DNA from: Aquincola sp.
GTDB lineage: Bacteria > Pseudomonadota > Gammaproteobacteria > Burkholderiales > Burkholderiaceae_C
Direction: 5' to 3'
NCBI GenBank assembly: GCA_029884035.1
Contig: JAOUIM010000171.1
Coordinates: forward strand, 1-7,431
Length of the DNA stretch: 7,431 bases
The notes under the pieces were generated by a model. It had not been told where the DNA came from and did no database searches. It saw only the letters and a list, made by a program, of their open reading frames with translations. Of this stretch, positions 1 through 6,824 are shown one piece after another. How positions within the stretch are numbered: the stretch's first letter is position 1; every line of letters begins with the position of its first letter. The position numbers and the translations under genes are program-made.

Positions 1-1635
1 GTCGGCGCCCATCTCGATGGCCAACGCCACCTCGCCGATCATGTCGCCCGCATGCGTGCCGACGATGCCGCCGCCGACGATGCGGTGCGTCTCGCCGTCG
101 AACAGCAGCTTGGTGAAACCCTCGTCGCGGCCGTTCGCGATCGCGCGTCCTGACGCGGTCCAGGGGAAAAGGCCTTTCTTGACCTTGAGGCCCTTGGCCT
201 TGGCCTCATCCTCGGTGAGGCCCACCCAGGCGACCTCGGGATCGGTGTAGGCCACGCTCGGGATCACGCGCGCATCGAACGCCGCCTTGCTGTCGCCCGC
301 AGCCACTTCGGCCGCCACATGCGCCTCGTGGACCGCCTTGTGCGCGAGCATCGGCTGGCCGACGATATCGCCGATCGCGTAGATGTGCGGCACGTTGGTG
401 CGCATCTGAATGTCCACCGGAATGAAGCCGCGCTCGCCGACGGCGACGCCGGCGCGCTCGGCACCGATCTTCTTGCCGTTCGGGCTGCGGCCCACCGCCT
501 GCAGCACGAGGTCGTAGCGCACCGGACCCTTCGGCGCGGCCTCGCCCTCGAAGGTGACCCAGATGCCGTCCTTCTTCGCCTGGGCACCGACGGTCTTGGT
601 CTTCAGCATGACCTGGTCGAAGCGCTTCGCGTTCATCTTCTGCCAGACCTTCACGAGGTCGCGGTCGGCGCCGAGCATCAGCGAATCCATCATCTCGACG
701 ACGTCCAGGCGCGCGCCGAGCGTCGAGTAAACGGTGCCCATCTCGAGGCCGATGATGCCGCCGCCGACAACGAGCATCTTCTCGGGCCTGCTGCGCAGCT
801 CGAGTGCGCCGGTGGACGTGACGATGCGCGGATCGTCCTTCGGCAGGAACGGCAGCTTCACCGCTTCGGAGCCGGCCGCGATGATGGCGCTCCTGAACTT
901 GATCGTCTGCGACTTGCCGTCGGCCGTCGCGACCTTCAGGTGATGCGGATCGGCGAACTCGCCCACGCCCTGCACGACGGTGACCTTTCGCATCTTGGCC
1001 ATCGCGCTCAACCCACCCGTGAGCTTGGCCACCACCTTGTTCTTGTGCGCGAGCAACTTGGCCAGGTCGACCTCGGGCTTGGCGAATGTCACGCCCAGGT
1101 CGGCGAAGTGGCTGACCTCGTCCATCACCGCAGCCACGTGCAGCAGCGCCTTGCTCGGGATGCAGCCCACGTTCAGGCACACGCCGCCCAGCGTCGGGAA
1201 GCGTTCGACCAGCACGGTCTTCATGCCGAGATCGGCGGCGCGGAACGCAGCCGAGTAGCCACCCGGGCCGGCGCCGAGCACTAGCATGTCGCATTCGACG
1301 TCCGCGCCTCCGGCATGGCTGGCCGCGGTCGGTGCCGCGATCGGGGCCGCCGTCGGCGCGGCGGGCGCTGCCACTGTCGGCGCGGGCGCGGCTTCCTGCA
1401 CGCCTTCGAGCACCAGGATCACCGTACCTTGGTTGACCTTGTCGCCGACCTTGACCTTCATGTCCTTGACGACGCCGGCGGCCGACGACGGGATCTCCAT
1501 CGACGCCTTGTCGCTCTCGATCGTGATGAGCGACTGCTCGGCCTGGATCGCATCGCCGGGCTTGACGAGCATTTCGATCACCGCGACATCCTTGAAGTCG
1601 CCGATGTCGGGAACCTTGACCTCGATGAGTGCCAT
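1..1635 (-). CDS. lpdA: Dihydrolipoyl dehydrogenase (E3) with N-terminal lipoyl domain; C-terminus beyond the window
   Basis: FAD-dependent E3 of the pyruvate dehydrogenase complex: it reoxidises dihydrolipoyl groups and passes electrons to NAD+ in the cytoplasm. The frame is open for 545 codons to the left edge. Residues 1-77 form a lipoyl domain with lipoylation lysine K43 in an ESDKASME context. An Ala/Pro/Thr linker (about 80-108) follows, then the FAD-binding GAGPGG (121-126), the redox-active pair C153-x4-C158 (GGVCLNVGCIPSK), the NAD-binding GGGIIG (291-296) and the AIGDIVGQPMLAHKA segment. The dimerisation domain runs to LAIEMGAD at the edge. The catalytic His-Glu (HPT..E) of the family should lie in the roughly 45 missing residues. 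The ATG at 1635 is preceded by AAGGG nine bases upstream and begins the lipoyl domain exactly (MALIEVKVPDIG). A fused lipoyl domain on E3 is known in betaproteobacteria and Neisseria. Last visible gene of the operon, 5 bases after the peptidase gene. Confidence 0.97.
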   Translation of the reverse strand, partial: MALIEVKVPDIGDFKDVAVIEMLVKPGDAIQAEQSLITIESDKASMEIPSSAAGVVKDMKVKVGDKVNQGTVILVLEGVQEAAPAPTVAAPAAPTAAPIAAPTAASHAGGADVECDMLVLGAGPGGYSAAFRAADLGMKTVLVERFPTLGGVCLNVGCIPSKALLHVAAVMDEVSHFADLGVTFAKPEVDLAKLLAHKNKVVAKLTGGLSAMAKMRKVTVVQGVGEFADPHHLKVATADGKSQTIKFRSAIIAAGSEAVKLPFLPKDDPRIVTSTGALELRSRPEKMLVVGGGIIGLEMGTVYSTLGARLDVVEMMDSLMLGADRDLVKVWQKMNAKRFDQVMLKTKTVGAQAKKDGIWVTFEGEAAPKGPVRYDLVLQAVGRSPNGKKIGAERAGVAVGERGFIPVDIQMRTNVPHIYAIGDIVGQPMLAHKAVHEAHVAAEVAAGDSKAAFDARVIPSVAYTDPEVAWVGLTEDEAKAKGLKVKKGLFPWTASGRAIANGRDEGFTKLLFDGETHRIVGGGIVGTHAGDMIGEVALAIEMGAD

Positions 1636-1640
1636 TGCGT

Positions 1641-2213
1641 TCAGCCCTTGAGCTTGATGGTGTGCAGCCGCAGCGGCGCGGCCGAGTTCTTGTCGAATTC
1701 GCAGCCCGCGGCCACGCCGATGCGGGCCACTTCGCTGGCGCTCTTCGCGCGGGCATAGCACGCGTGCATCGCGCCGAGCGCGAAGGCACGGCCCGAGCCG
1801 ATGGCCCAGAAGCGCTCGAACTCGAACACCTCGCGGTACGAGTAGACGCCGAACAGGCCGAACGGGTTGGCGACCAGCACCGTGAACTGGCTGCTCTCGT
1901 AGGGGTCGGCGTCTTCCTCCTTGGGATTGAGGAAGAATTGTTCCTTGAGCTTCGGGTGCAGCTTCAGGAACGTATCGAACACCTCATCGCGCGAGTGCAG
2001 CTTCAGTTCGCCTCTGGGAAGCGCCGCGAGTGCCTTGCGCAGCACCGGGAAGTGCGCGGTCGTGCCCGACATGCCGAAATACGAGTCGCCGACCCTGAAC
2101 AGCTTGTCGTTGTCCTCGTAGCCATGCGGCAGCCGCGTGTCACCGAACGTGACCAGGCTGTCCGCGGCGATCGCCAGTTGTGCGCCCTTGCGCACGACGC
2201 AGATGGTCGTCAT
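1641..2213 (-). CDS. Proteasome-like N-terminal threonine hydrolase (HslV-related, BPH type)
   Basis: 190-residue protein of the Ntn-hydrolase proteasome-beta/HslV fold. It matches what I know of the betaproteobacterial proteasome homologue (BPH). It starts MTTICVVRKG, so removal of Met exposes the nucleophile Thr (Thr2 here, Thr1 mature). Asp18 (mature 17) sits in AIAADSL, as in HslV. Lys37 in DNDKLFRV aligns with HslV Lys33 after a three-residue insertion, followed by FGMSGT, and IGSG (138-141) supplies the usual Ser-Gly pair. A charged stretch (97-108, NPKEEDADPYES) is not an HslV feature I recognise. The ATG at 2213 is preferred: an in-frame GTG at 2282 would add 23 residues before the Thr and has no clear ribosome binding site, whereas GGCGGAA precedes 2213. 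It lies between aceF (78-base gap) and lpdA (5-base gap). Relatives are sometimes labelled 'MFS transporter', which cannot be right because there are no membrane segments. Substrate and any ATPase partner are unknown. Confidence 0.85.
   Translation of the reverse strand: MTTICVVRKGAQLAIAADSLVTFGDTRLPHGYEDNDKLFRVGDSYFGMSGTTAHFPVLRKALAALPRGELKLHSRDEVFDTFLKLHPKLKEQFFLNPKEEDADPYESSQFTVLVANPFGLFGVYSYREVFEFERFWAIGSGRAFALGAMHACYARAKSASEVARIGVAAGCEFDKNSAAPLRLHTIKLKG
1645..1649 (-). promoter_or_regulatory. Shine-Dalgarno sequence of lpdA inside the upstream gene
   Basis: AAGGG on the minus strand, nine bases before the lpdA ATG. It lies within the last two sense codons of the peptidase gene, and that gene's TGA (1641-1643) falls in the spacer. 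Ribosomes finishing the peptidase therefore terminate on top of the lpdA initiation region, which suggests translational coupling. Confidence 0.7.
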
Positions 2214-2291
2214 GTCAGTTCCGCCCAGCCGGCCGAAGGTACTGGCTGCCGGCGCGGGGGCCTGCGAGCCAGACGAGCGCACCGGCCGTCG

Positions 2292-3911
2292 TCACAACAG
2301 GACTCGGCGGAAATCCGCCAGGATCTGGCCGAGATAGGCATTGAAGCGCGCTGCGGCGGCGCCGTCGATCACGCGGTGGTCCCACGACAGCGACAGCGGC
2401 AGGATCAGGCGCGGCACGAACGCCTTGCCGTCCCAGCGCGGTTCGGTTGCGCTCTTGCAGACGCCGAGGATCGACACCTCGGGCGCATTGATGATCGGTG
2501 TGAAGTAGCGACCGCCGATGCCGCCCAGCGAGCTGATCGAGAAGCAGCCGCCGCTCATGTCGGCCGGCGAAAGCTTTCCCTCGCGCGCCTTGGCGGCCAG
2601 TTCGCTCATCTCCTTGCTGATCGCGAGGATGCCTTTCTGGTCGGCGTCCTTGATCACCGGCACCACGAGGCCGTTGGGCGTGTCGGCGGCGAAGCCGATG
2701 TGAAAGTACTGCTTGAGCACCAGCTGCTCGCCGTCGAGCGAGGCGTTGAACTCCGGGAATTTCTTCAGCGCGGCGACGCAGGCCTTGATCAGGAAGGCCA
2801 GCATCGTGACCTTGACGCCGCTCTTTTCGTTCTCCTTGTTCAGCTGCACGCGAAAGGCCTCGAGCTCGGTGATGTCCGCATCGTCGTGGTTCGTGACATG
2901 CGGGATCACGACCCAGTTGCGGTGCAGGTTGGCGCCGCTGATCTTCTTGATGCGCGACAGGTCCTTGCGCTCGATCGGGCCGAACTTCGCGAAGTCGACC
3001 TGCGGCCAGGGCAGCAGACCGGGCAATGCGCCCCCGCCAGCAGCGGGCGCCTTGGCCTTCTGGGCGGCCGTCTGCGTCTCGCCGGTCATCACAGCCTTGA
3101 CGAACGATTGCACGTCCGCCTGGGTGATCCGGCCCTTGGGTCCCGAGCCCTTCACCTCGCCGAGCGGCACGCCGAGTTCGCGCGCGAGCCTGCGGATGCT
3201 GGGCGACGCGTGGGGCAGGTCGCCCGCTGCGGCCGACGGCTGGTGCGCAGACACCGCAGCGGCTGCAGAAACGCCGGAGGACGCCTGGGGTGCAGCAGGT
3301 TCCGTCATGGCCGCGGCGACCGCGGGAACGAGCGCGGCGCCGGCCGCGCCGTCGAGCACCACGACTGGTGAGCCCTGGCTGACCTTGTCACCGACCTTGA
3401 TCTTGACTTCCCTGACGATGCCGGCGTGCGACGAGGGGATCTCCATCGACGCCTTGTCGCTTTCCACGGTGATCAGGCTCTGTTCGACCTTGATCGCATC
3501 GCCGGGCTTGACGAACACCTCGATCACCGCGACGTCCTTGAAGTCGCCGATGTCGGGCACGGTCACCGTGAGCGGCCCGATACCCGATGGCACCGCCGGG
3601 GCCGCCGGGGTGGGCACAGCGGCCGGAATCTGCGCCTGCACGGGCACGGGCGCCGGGGCGGCGGCGGCCGCGCTGGCCGCCTCAAGCACGAGCACCAGCG
3701 AACCTTCACTCACCTTGTCGCCGACCTTGACCCTGAGATCCTTCACGACGCCGGCGGCAGACGACGGAATCTCCATCGAGGCCTTGTCGGACTCGACCGT
3801 GATCAACGACTGCTCGGCCTTGACCACATCACCCGGCTTGACGAGCAATTCGATGACTGCGACTTCCTTGAAGTCGCCGATGTCCGGCACCTTGACTTCG
3901 ACCAACGCCAT
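2292..3911 (-). CDS. aceF: Dihydrolipoamide acetyltransferase (E2) of pyruvate dehydrogenase, two lipoyl domains
   Basis: 539-residue structural core and acetyltransferase of the complex: it moves the acetyl group from lipoyl-lysine to CoA, giving acetyl-CoA. Domains in order are lipoyl domain 1 (1-77, K43), an Ala/Pro/Val linker (about 78-112), lipoyl domain 2 (113-187, K153), a second Ala-rich linker (about 188-232), the peripheral subunit-binding domain (about 234-270, SPSIRRLARELGVPL..GSGPKGRIT), a Gln/Ala/Lys/Gly linker, and the catalytic domain (about 305-539). The catalytic domain carries the family's active-site signature DHRVIDG (H512, D516) near the C-terminus. The protein ends in RRVLL, as family members commonly do, so it looks complete. 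The ATG at 3911 follows GGAGA by six bases and begins the first lipoyl domain exactly. The gene starts 18 bases after the aceE stop, so the two are almost certainly co-transcribed. Two lipoyl domains differ from the three of E. coli AceF; the third copy here is on LpdA. Confidence 0.98.
   Translation of the reverse strand: MALVEVKVPDIGDFKEVAVIELLVKPGDVVKAEQSLITVESDKASMEIPSSAAGVVKDLRVKVGDKVSEGSLVLVLEAASAAAAAPAPVPVQAQIPAAVPTPAAPAVPSGIGPLTVTVPDIGDFKDVAVIEVFVKPGDAIKVEQSLITVESDKASMEIPSSHAGIVREVKIKVGDKVSQGSPVVVLDGAAGAALVPAVAAAMTEPAAPQASSGVSAAAAVSAHQPSAAAGDLPHASPSIRRLARELGVPLGEVKGSGPKGRITQADVQSFVKAVMTGETQTAAQKAKAPAAGGGALPGLLPWPQVDFAKFGPIERKDLSRIKKISGANLHRNWVVIPHVTNHDDADITELEAFRVQLNKENEKSGVKVTMLAFLIKACVAALKKFPEFNASLDGEQLVLKQYFHIGFAADTPNGLVVPVIKDADQKGILAISKEMSELAAKAREGKLSPADMSGGCFSISSLGGIGGRYFTPIINAPEVSILGVCKSATEPRWDGKAFVPRLILPLSLSWDHRVIDGAAAARFNAYLGQILADFRRVLL
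3351..3911 (-). repeat. Tandem lipoyl-domain coding repeats within aceF
   Basis: Two copies of about 225 bases (3684-3911 and 3351-3575) encode lipoyl domains, separated by an Ala/Pro linker. A third related copy begins lpdA (about 1405-1635). All three share VPDIGDFK, VKPGD, EQSLIT, ESDKASMEIPSS and KVGDKV. This is duplication of a protein domain, not a mobile repeat. At the DNA level the second aceF copy resembles the lpdA copy more than its own neighbour. Confidence 0.85.
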
Positions 3912-3917
3912 CGTGTG

Positions 3918-3922
3918 TCTCC
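3918..3922 (-). promoter_or_regulatory. Shine-Dalgarno sequence of aceF
   Basis: GGAGA on the minus strand, six bases before the aceF ATG, inside the 18-base gap after the aceE stop. It supports the start at 3911. Confidence 0.75.
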
Positions 3923-3929
3923 GTTGTCG

Positions 3930-6644
3930 TTATGCGTACAGCGGGTTGATCTTGTCGGTCGCGATGCCGTACTTGCCGATCGCCTCGGCGACCTTGGTCG
4001 CAGTGATCGAGCCTTCCTCGGCCAGCGCCTTGAGCGCCGCGATGACGATGTAGTGCCGGTTGACCTCGAAATGCTCGCGCAGCCGCATGCGGAAATCGCT
4101 GCGGCCGAAGCCGTCGGTGCCCAGCACCTTGTAGGTGCGGCCCTTCGGAATGAACGCGCGGATCTGCTCGGCGTAGTTCTTCATGTAGTCGGTCGACGCG
4201 ATCACCGGGCCGTGATGGCGTTCGAGCTGCTGCGTCACGAACGGTACGCGCGGCTCGGCCGCGGGGTGCAGCAGGTTCCAGCGCTCGCAGTCCTGGCCGT
4301 CGCGCGCGAGCTCGTTGAAGCTCGGGCAGCTCCAGATGTTGGCGGCCACGCCCCATTCCTTCTCGAGCATTGCCTTGGCCGCAATGCTCTCGCGCAGGAT
4401 CGTGCCGCTGCCCAGCAGGTTCACGCGCGGCGTCTTCTTGGCGCCTTCGGCCAGCAGGTACATGCCCTTGAGGATCTGGGCCTCGGTGCCGGGCACGAGG
4501 CCCGGCATCGGGTAGTTCTCGTTGAGCAGGGTCAGGTAGAAGAACACGTTGTCCTGCTGCTCGACCATGCGCTTGAGGCCGTGGTGCAGGATGACGCCGA
4601 CCTCGTGCGCGAAGGTCGGGTCGTAGCTGATGCAGTTGGGGATCGTGCCGGCCAGGACGTGGCTGTGGCCGTCCTCGTGCTGCAGGCCCTCGCCGTTGAG
4701 CGTGGTGCGACCCGAGGTGCCGCCCAGCAGGAAGCCGCGTGCCTGCATGTCCCCAGCGGCCCAGGCCAGATCACCGATGCGCTGGAAGCCGAACATCGAG
4801 TAGTAGATGTAGAAGGGGATCATGATGCGGTTGTTCGTCGAGTACGACGTCGCCGCGGCGATCCAGCTGGCCATGCCGCCGGCTTCATTGATGCCTTCCT
4901 GCAGGATCTGGCCGGCTTTGTCTTCCTTGTAGTACATGACCTGGTCCTTGTCGACCGGCGTGTACTTCTGGCCTTCCGGGTTGTAGATGCCGATCTGGCG
5001 GAACAGGCCTTCCATGCCGAAGGTCCGTGCCTCGTCGACCAGGATCGGCACCACGCGCGGGCCGAGCGCCTTATCGCGCAGCATCTGCGTCAGGAAGCGC
5101 ACGTAGGCCTGCGTCGTGCTGATCTCACGGCCCTCGGCGGTGGGCTCGAGCACCGCCTTGAAGGTGTCCAGCGGCGGGATCGTGAAGCTTTCGTCCGCCT
5201 TGGTGCGCCGCTTGGGCAGGTAGCCACCCAGGGCCTTGCGCCGTTCGTGCAGGTACTTCATCTCCGGCGTGTCGTCGGCCGGCTTGTAGAAGGGGATCTT
5301 CGGCAGTTCGGCGTCGGGGATCGGGATGTTGAAGCGGTCGCGGATGTAGCGGATGTCGTCGTCGCTCAGCTTCTTGGTCTGGTGCGCGGTGTTCTTGCCT
5401 TCGCCCGCGCCGCCCATGCCGTAGCCCTTGACGGTCTTGACCAACAGCACCGTCGGCTGGCCGCTGTGGTGGTGAGCGGCGTGGAAGGCCGCATAGACCT
5501 TGGCCGAGTCGTGGCCGCCGCGCTTGAGAGCCCAGATGTCGGCATCGCTCATCTTGGACACCATCTCCAGCGTGCGCGGATCGCGGCCGAAGAAGTTCTT
5601 GCGAACGAAGGCGCCGTCGTTGGCCTTGAACGCCTGGTAGTCGCCGTCGAGCGTGTCCATCATGATCCGGCGCAGCACGCCTTCCTTGTCGCGCGCCAGG
5701 AGCGGGTCCCAGTTGTTGCCCCAGATCAGCTTGATGACGTTCCAGCCGGCGCCGCGGAACGTGCCTTCGAGTTCCTGGATGATCTTGCCGTTGCCTCGCA
5801 CCGGCCCGTCGAGCCGCTGCAGGTTGCAGTTGATGACGAACACCAGGTTGTCGAGCTTCTCTCGCGCAGCCAGTCCGATCGCGCCGAGCGACTCGGGCTC
5901 GTCCATCTCGCCGTCGCCGCAGAACACCCAGACCTTGCGTTTGCTCGTCTCGGCGATGCCGCGCGCGTGCAGGTACTTCAGGAAGCGCGCCTGGTAGATC
6001 GCCATCAGCGGGCCCAGGCCCATGCTGACGGTCGGGAACTGCCAGAACTCGGGCATCAGCTTCGGGTGCGGGTAGCTCGACAGGCCCTTGCCGCCGACTT
6101 CCTGGCGGAAATTGAGCATCTGTTCCTCGGTGATGCGGCCCTCCATGAACGCGCGTGCGTAAATGCCCGGAGCGCTGTGGCCCTGGATGTACAGCAGGTC
6201 GCCGCCGTGCACACCGTCGTCGCCATGCCAGAAGTGGTGGAAGCCGGCGGCGAACATGTGTGCCAGCGACGCGAACGAGCTGATGTGACCGCCGAGATCG
6301 CCGCCGTCCTCGGGGTGCAGCCGGTTGGCCTTGACCACCAGCGCCATCGCGTTCCAGCGCATGTAGGCCCGCAACCGGCCCTCGAGCTCGAGATTGCCCG
6401 GGCTCTTAGGCTCGTCGGCCGGCTCGATCGTGTTGACGTAGGCCGTGTTGGCCGAGAAAGGACGGTCCACGCCCTGCTGGCGCGCTTCCTCGAGCAGGTG
6501 GTCGAGCAGGAAATGCGCGCGGTCTCTGCCCTCGGCGCTGATCACCGCGTTCAGGGCATCGATCCACTCGCGGGTCTCCTGCGGGTCGAGGTCTCGCGCG
6601 TCGATGGCTGACGCTGGGGCCGGCATTTCGGGCACTGCGGACAT
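3930..6644 (-). CDS. aceE: Pyruvate dehydrogenase E1 component, homodimeric type
   Basis: 904-residue thiamine-diphosphate enzyme that decarboxylates pyruvate and reductively acetylates the lipoyl groups of E2. Its length is close to the 887 of E. coli AceE. The N-terminal part has ARQQGVDRPFSANTAYVNTI. The ThDP/Mg motif begins at GDGEMDEPES (243-252) and ends at NCNLQRLDGPVRGN (272-285). A GEGKNTAHQTKK segment holds H421, equivalent to E. coli catalytic His407. The LQEGINEAG segment (581-589) and GEGLQHEDGHSH (651-662) belong to the second ThDP-fold half. The C-terminus has YKVLGTDGFGRSD and ends INPLYA. The ATG at 6644 is chosen because AGGAG lies six bases upstream and MSAVPEMPAP leads into DLDPQETREWIDAL, the usual family start. 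The frame stays open upstream to the window edge, but that stretch has no AceE similarity and runs through the promoter region and a divergent gene. First gene of the operon. Confidence 0.98.
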   Translation of the reverse strand: MSAVPEMPAPASAIDARDLDPQETREWIDALNAVISAEGRDRAHFLLDHLLEEARQQGVDRPFSANTAYVNTIEPADEPKSPGNLELEGRLRAYMRWNAMALVVKANRLHPEDGGDLGGHISSFASLAHMFAAGFHHFWHGDDGVHGGDLLYIQGHSAPGIYARAFMEGRITEEQMLNFRQEVGGKGLSSYPHPKLMPEFWQFPTVSMGLGPLMAIYQARFLKYLHARGIAETSKRKVWVFCGDGEMDEPESLGAIGLAAREKLDNLVFVINCNLQRLDGPVRGNGKIIQELEGTFRGAGWNVIKLIWGNNWDPLLARDKEGVLRRIMMDTLDGDYQAFKANDGAFVRKNFFGRDPRTLEMVSKMSDADIWALKRGGHDSAKVYAAFHAAHHHSGQPTVLLVKTVKGYGMGGAGEGKNTAHQTKKLSDDDIRYIRDRFNIPIPDAELPKIPFYKPADDTPEMKYLHERRKALGGYLPKRRTKADESFTIPPLDTFKAVLEPTAEGREISTTQAYVRFLTQMLRDKALGPRVVPILVDEARTFGMEGLFRQIGIYNPEGQKYTPVDKDQVMYYKEDKAGQILQEGINEAGGMASWIAAATSYSTNNRIMIPFYIYYSMFGFQRIGDLAWAAGDMQARGFLLGGTSGRTTLNGEGLQHEDGHSHVLAGTIPNCISYDPTFAHEVGVILHHGLKRMVEQQDNVFFYLTLLNENYPMPGLVPGTEAQILKGMYLLAEGAKKTPRVNLLGSGTILRESIAAKAMLEKEWGVAANIWSCPSFNELARDGQDCERWNLLHPAAEPRVPFVTQQLERHHGPVIASTDYMKNYAEQIRAFIPKGRTYKVLGTDGFGRSDFRMRLREHFEVNRHYIVIAALKALAEEGSITATKVAEAIGKYGIATDKINPLYA

Positions 6645-6650
6645 GGCTGT

Positions 6651-6655
6651 CTCCT
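6651..6655 (-). promoter_or_regulatory. Shine-Dalgarno sequence deciding the aceE start
   Basis: AGGAG on the minus strand, six bases before the ATG at 6644. It is the strongest ribosome binding site in the window and fixes the aceE start despite a long open extension upstream. Confidence 0.85.
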
Positions 6656-6711
6656 GCTTTCGTTCGAGGCCGCGAGCACCCCTGCGCGCCGACCAGTTCG
6701 TATGGCCCGCG

Positions 6712-6739
6712 AGTGTCTCACAAGGGCAAGAATTTTCAA
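6712..6739 (-). promoter_or_regulatory. Weak candidate sigma-70 promoter for aceE
   Basis: On the minus strand TTGAAA (6739-6734) matches the -35 consensus at five of six bases. After 16 bases comes GACACT (6717-6712), which matches the -10 consensus at only three of six. This would give a leader of about 60 bases before aceE. The -35 half overlaps the 6735-6753 dyad, so a protein bound there could repress. The position is plausible but the -10 is poor. Confidence 0.3.
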
Positions 6740-6753
6740 ATAGTGGCTTTGAA
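6735..6753. repeat. Inverted repeat TTCAAA-N7-TTTGAA, candidate operator
   Basis: Perfect six-base arms (6735-6740 and 6748-6753) separated by seven bases, inside the AT-rich core between the divergent genes. The 19-base span suits a dimeric regulator. No known site is recognised, and short AT-rich dyads can arise by chance. Confidence 0.35.
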
Positions 6754-6768
6754 TATCGTGATATGAAA
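6749..6768. repeat. Inverted repeat centred on ATATC-GT-GATAT, candidate operator
   Basis: Perfect five-base arms (6753-6757 and 6760-6764) around GT. Counting outward, seven of nine positions pair over 6749-6768. It overlaps the right arm of the neighbouring dyad, so the two may be alternative or cooperative binding sites. No regulator is assigned. Confidence 0.35.
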
Positions 6769-6824
6769 TACGCCGAGTGGCTGGCGGATTCTGTGCAGAA
6801 ACGGCCGCCCGATAATCGATCGCC

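Larger units (their letters stand above)
6645..6824 (+). promoter_or_regulatory. Divergent intergenic region between aceE and the sensor-like gene
   Basis: 180 bases that should contain promoters for both the minus-strand pyruvate dehydrogenase operon and the plus-strand sensor-like gene. The core at 6729-6770 has about 26% GC (11 of 42 bases), in strong contrast to the GC-rich flanks, and carries two small dyads. I see no tRNA, small ORF of note or rho-independent terminator. I do not recognise a consensus PdhR or FNR site. Confidence 0.7.

Noticed and set aside
206..1789. A minus-strand open frame of 527 codons overlapping lpdA in another frame
   Set aside because: The translation is strongly Arg-rich and repetitive. 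The true lpdA frame carries all E3 motifs across the same bases.
2214..2291. Possible terminator between aceF and the peptidase (CAGCC/GGCTG arms near 2225-2250)
   Set aside because: The arms are only five bases with a long loop and no T-run follows on the minus strand. The layout favours read-through.
1629..3371. A plus-strand open frame of 580 codons antisense to the peptidase and aceF
   Set aside because: Low-complexity Arg/Glu/Ala-rich translation and no family resemblance. The minus-strand genes explain the region.
3426..6611. A plus-strand open frame of 1061 codons antisense to aceE and part of aceF
   Set aside because: Its translation is rich in Arg, His, Leu, Asp and Val with no recognisable domain, as expected opposite a GC-rich gene with strong codon bias. 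The opposite strand encodes clear AceE and AceF.
6749..6768. FNR- or PdhR-type operator upstream of aceE
   Set aside because: The dyads fit neither TTGAT-N4-ATCAA nor the ATTGGT-N3-ACCAAT pattern, so no named regulator is assigned.
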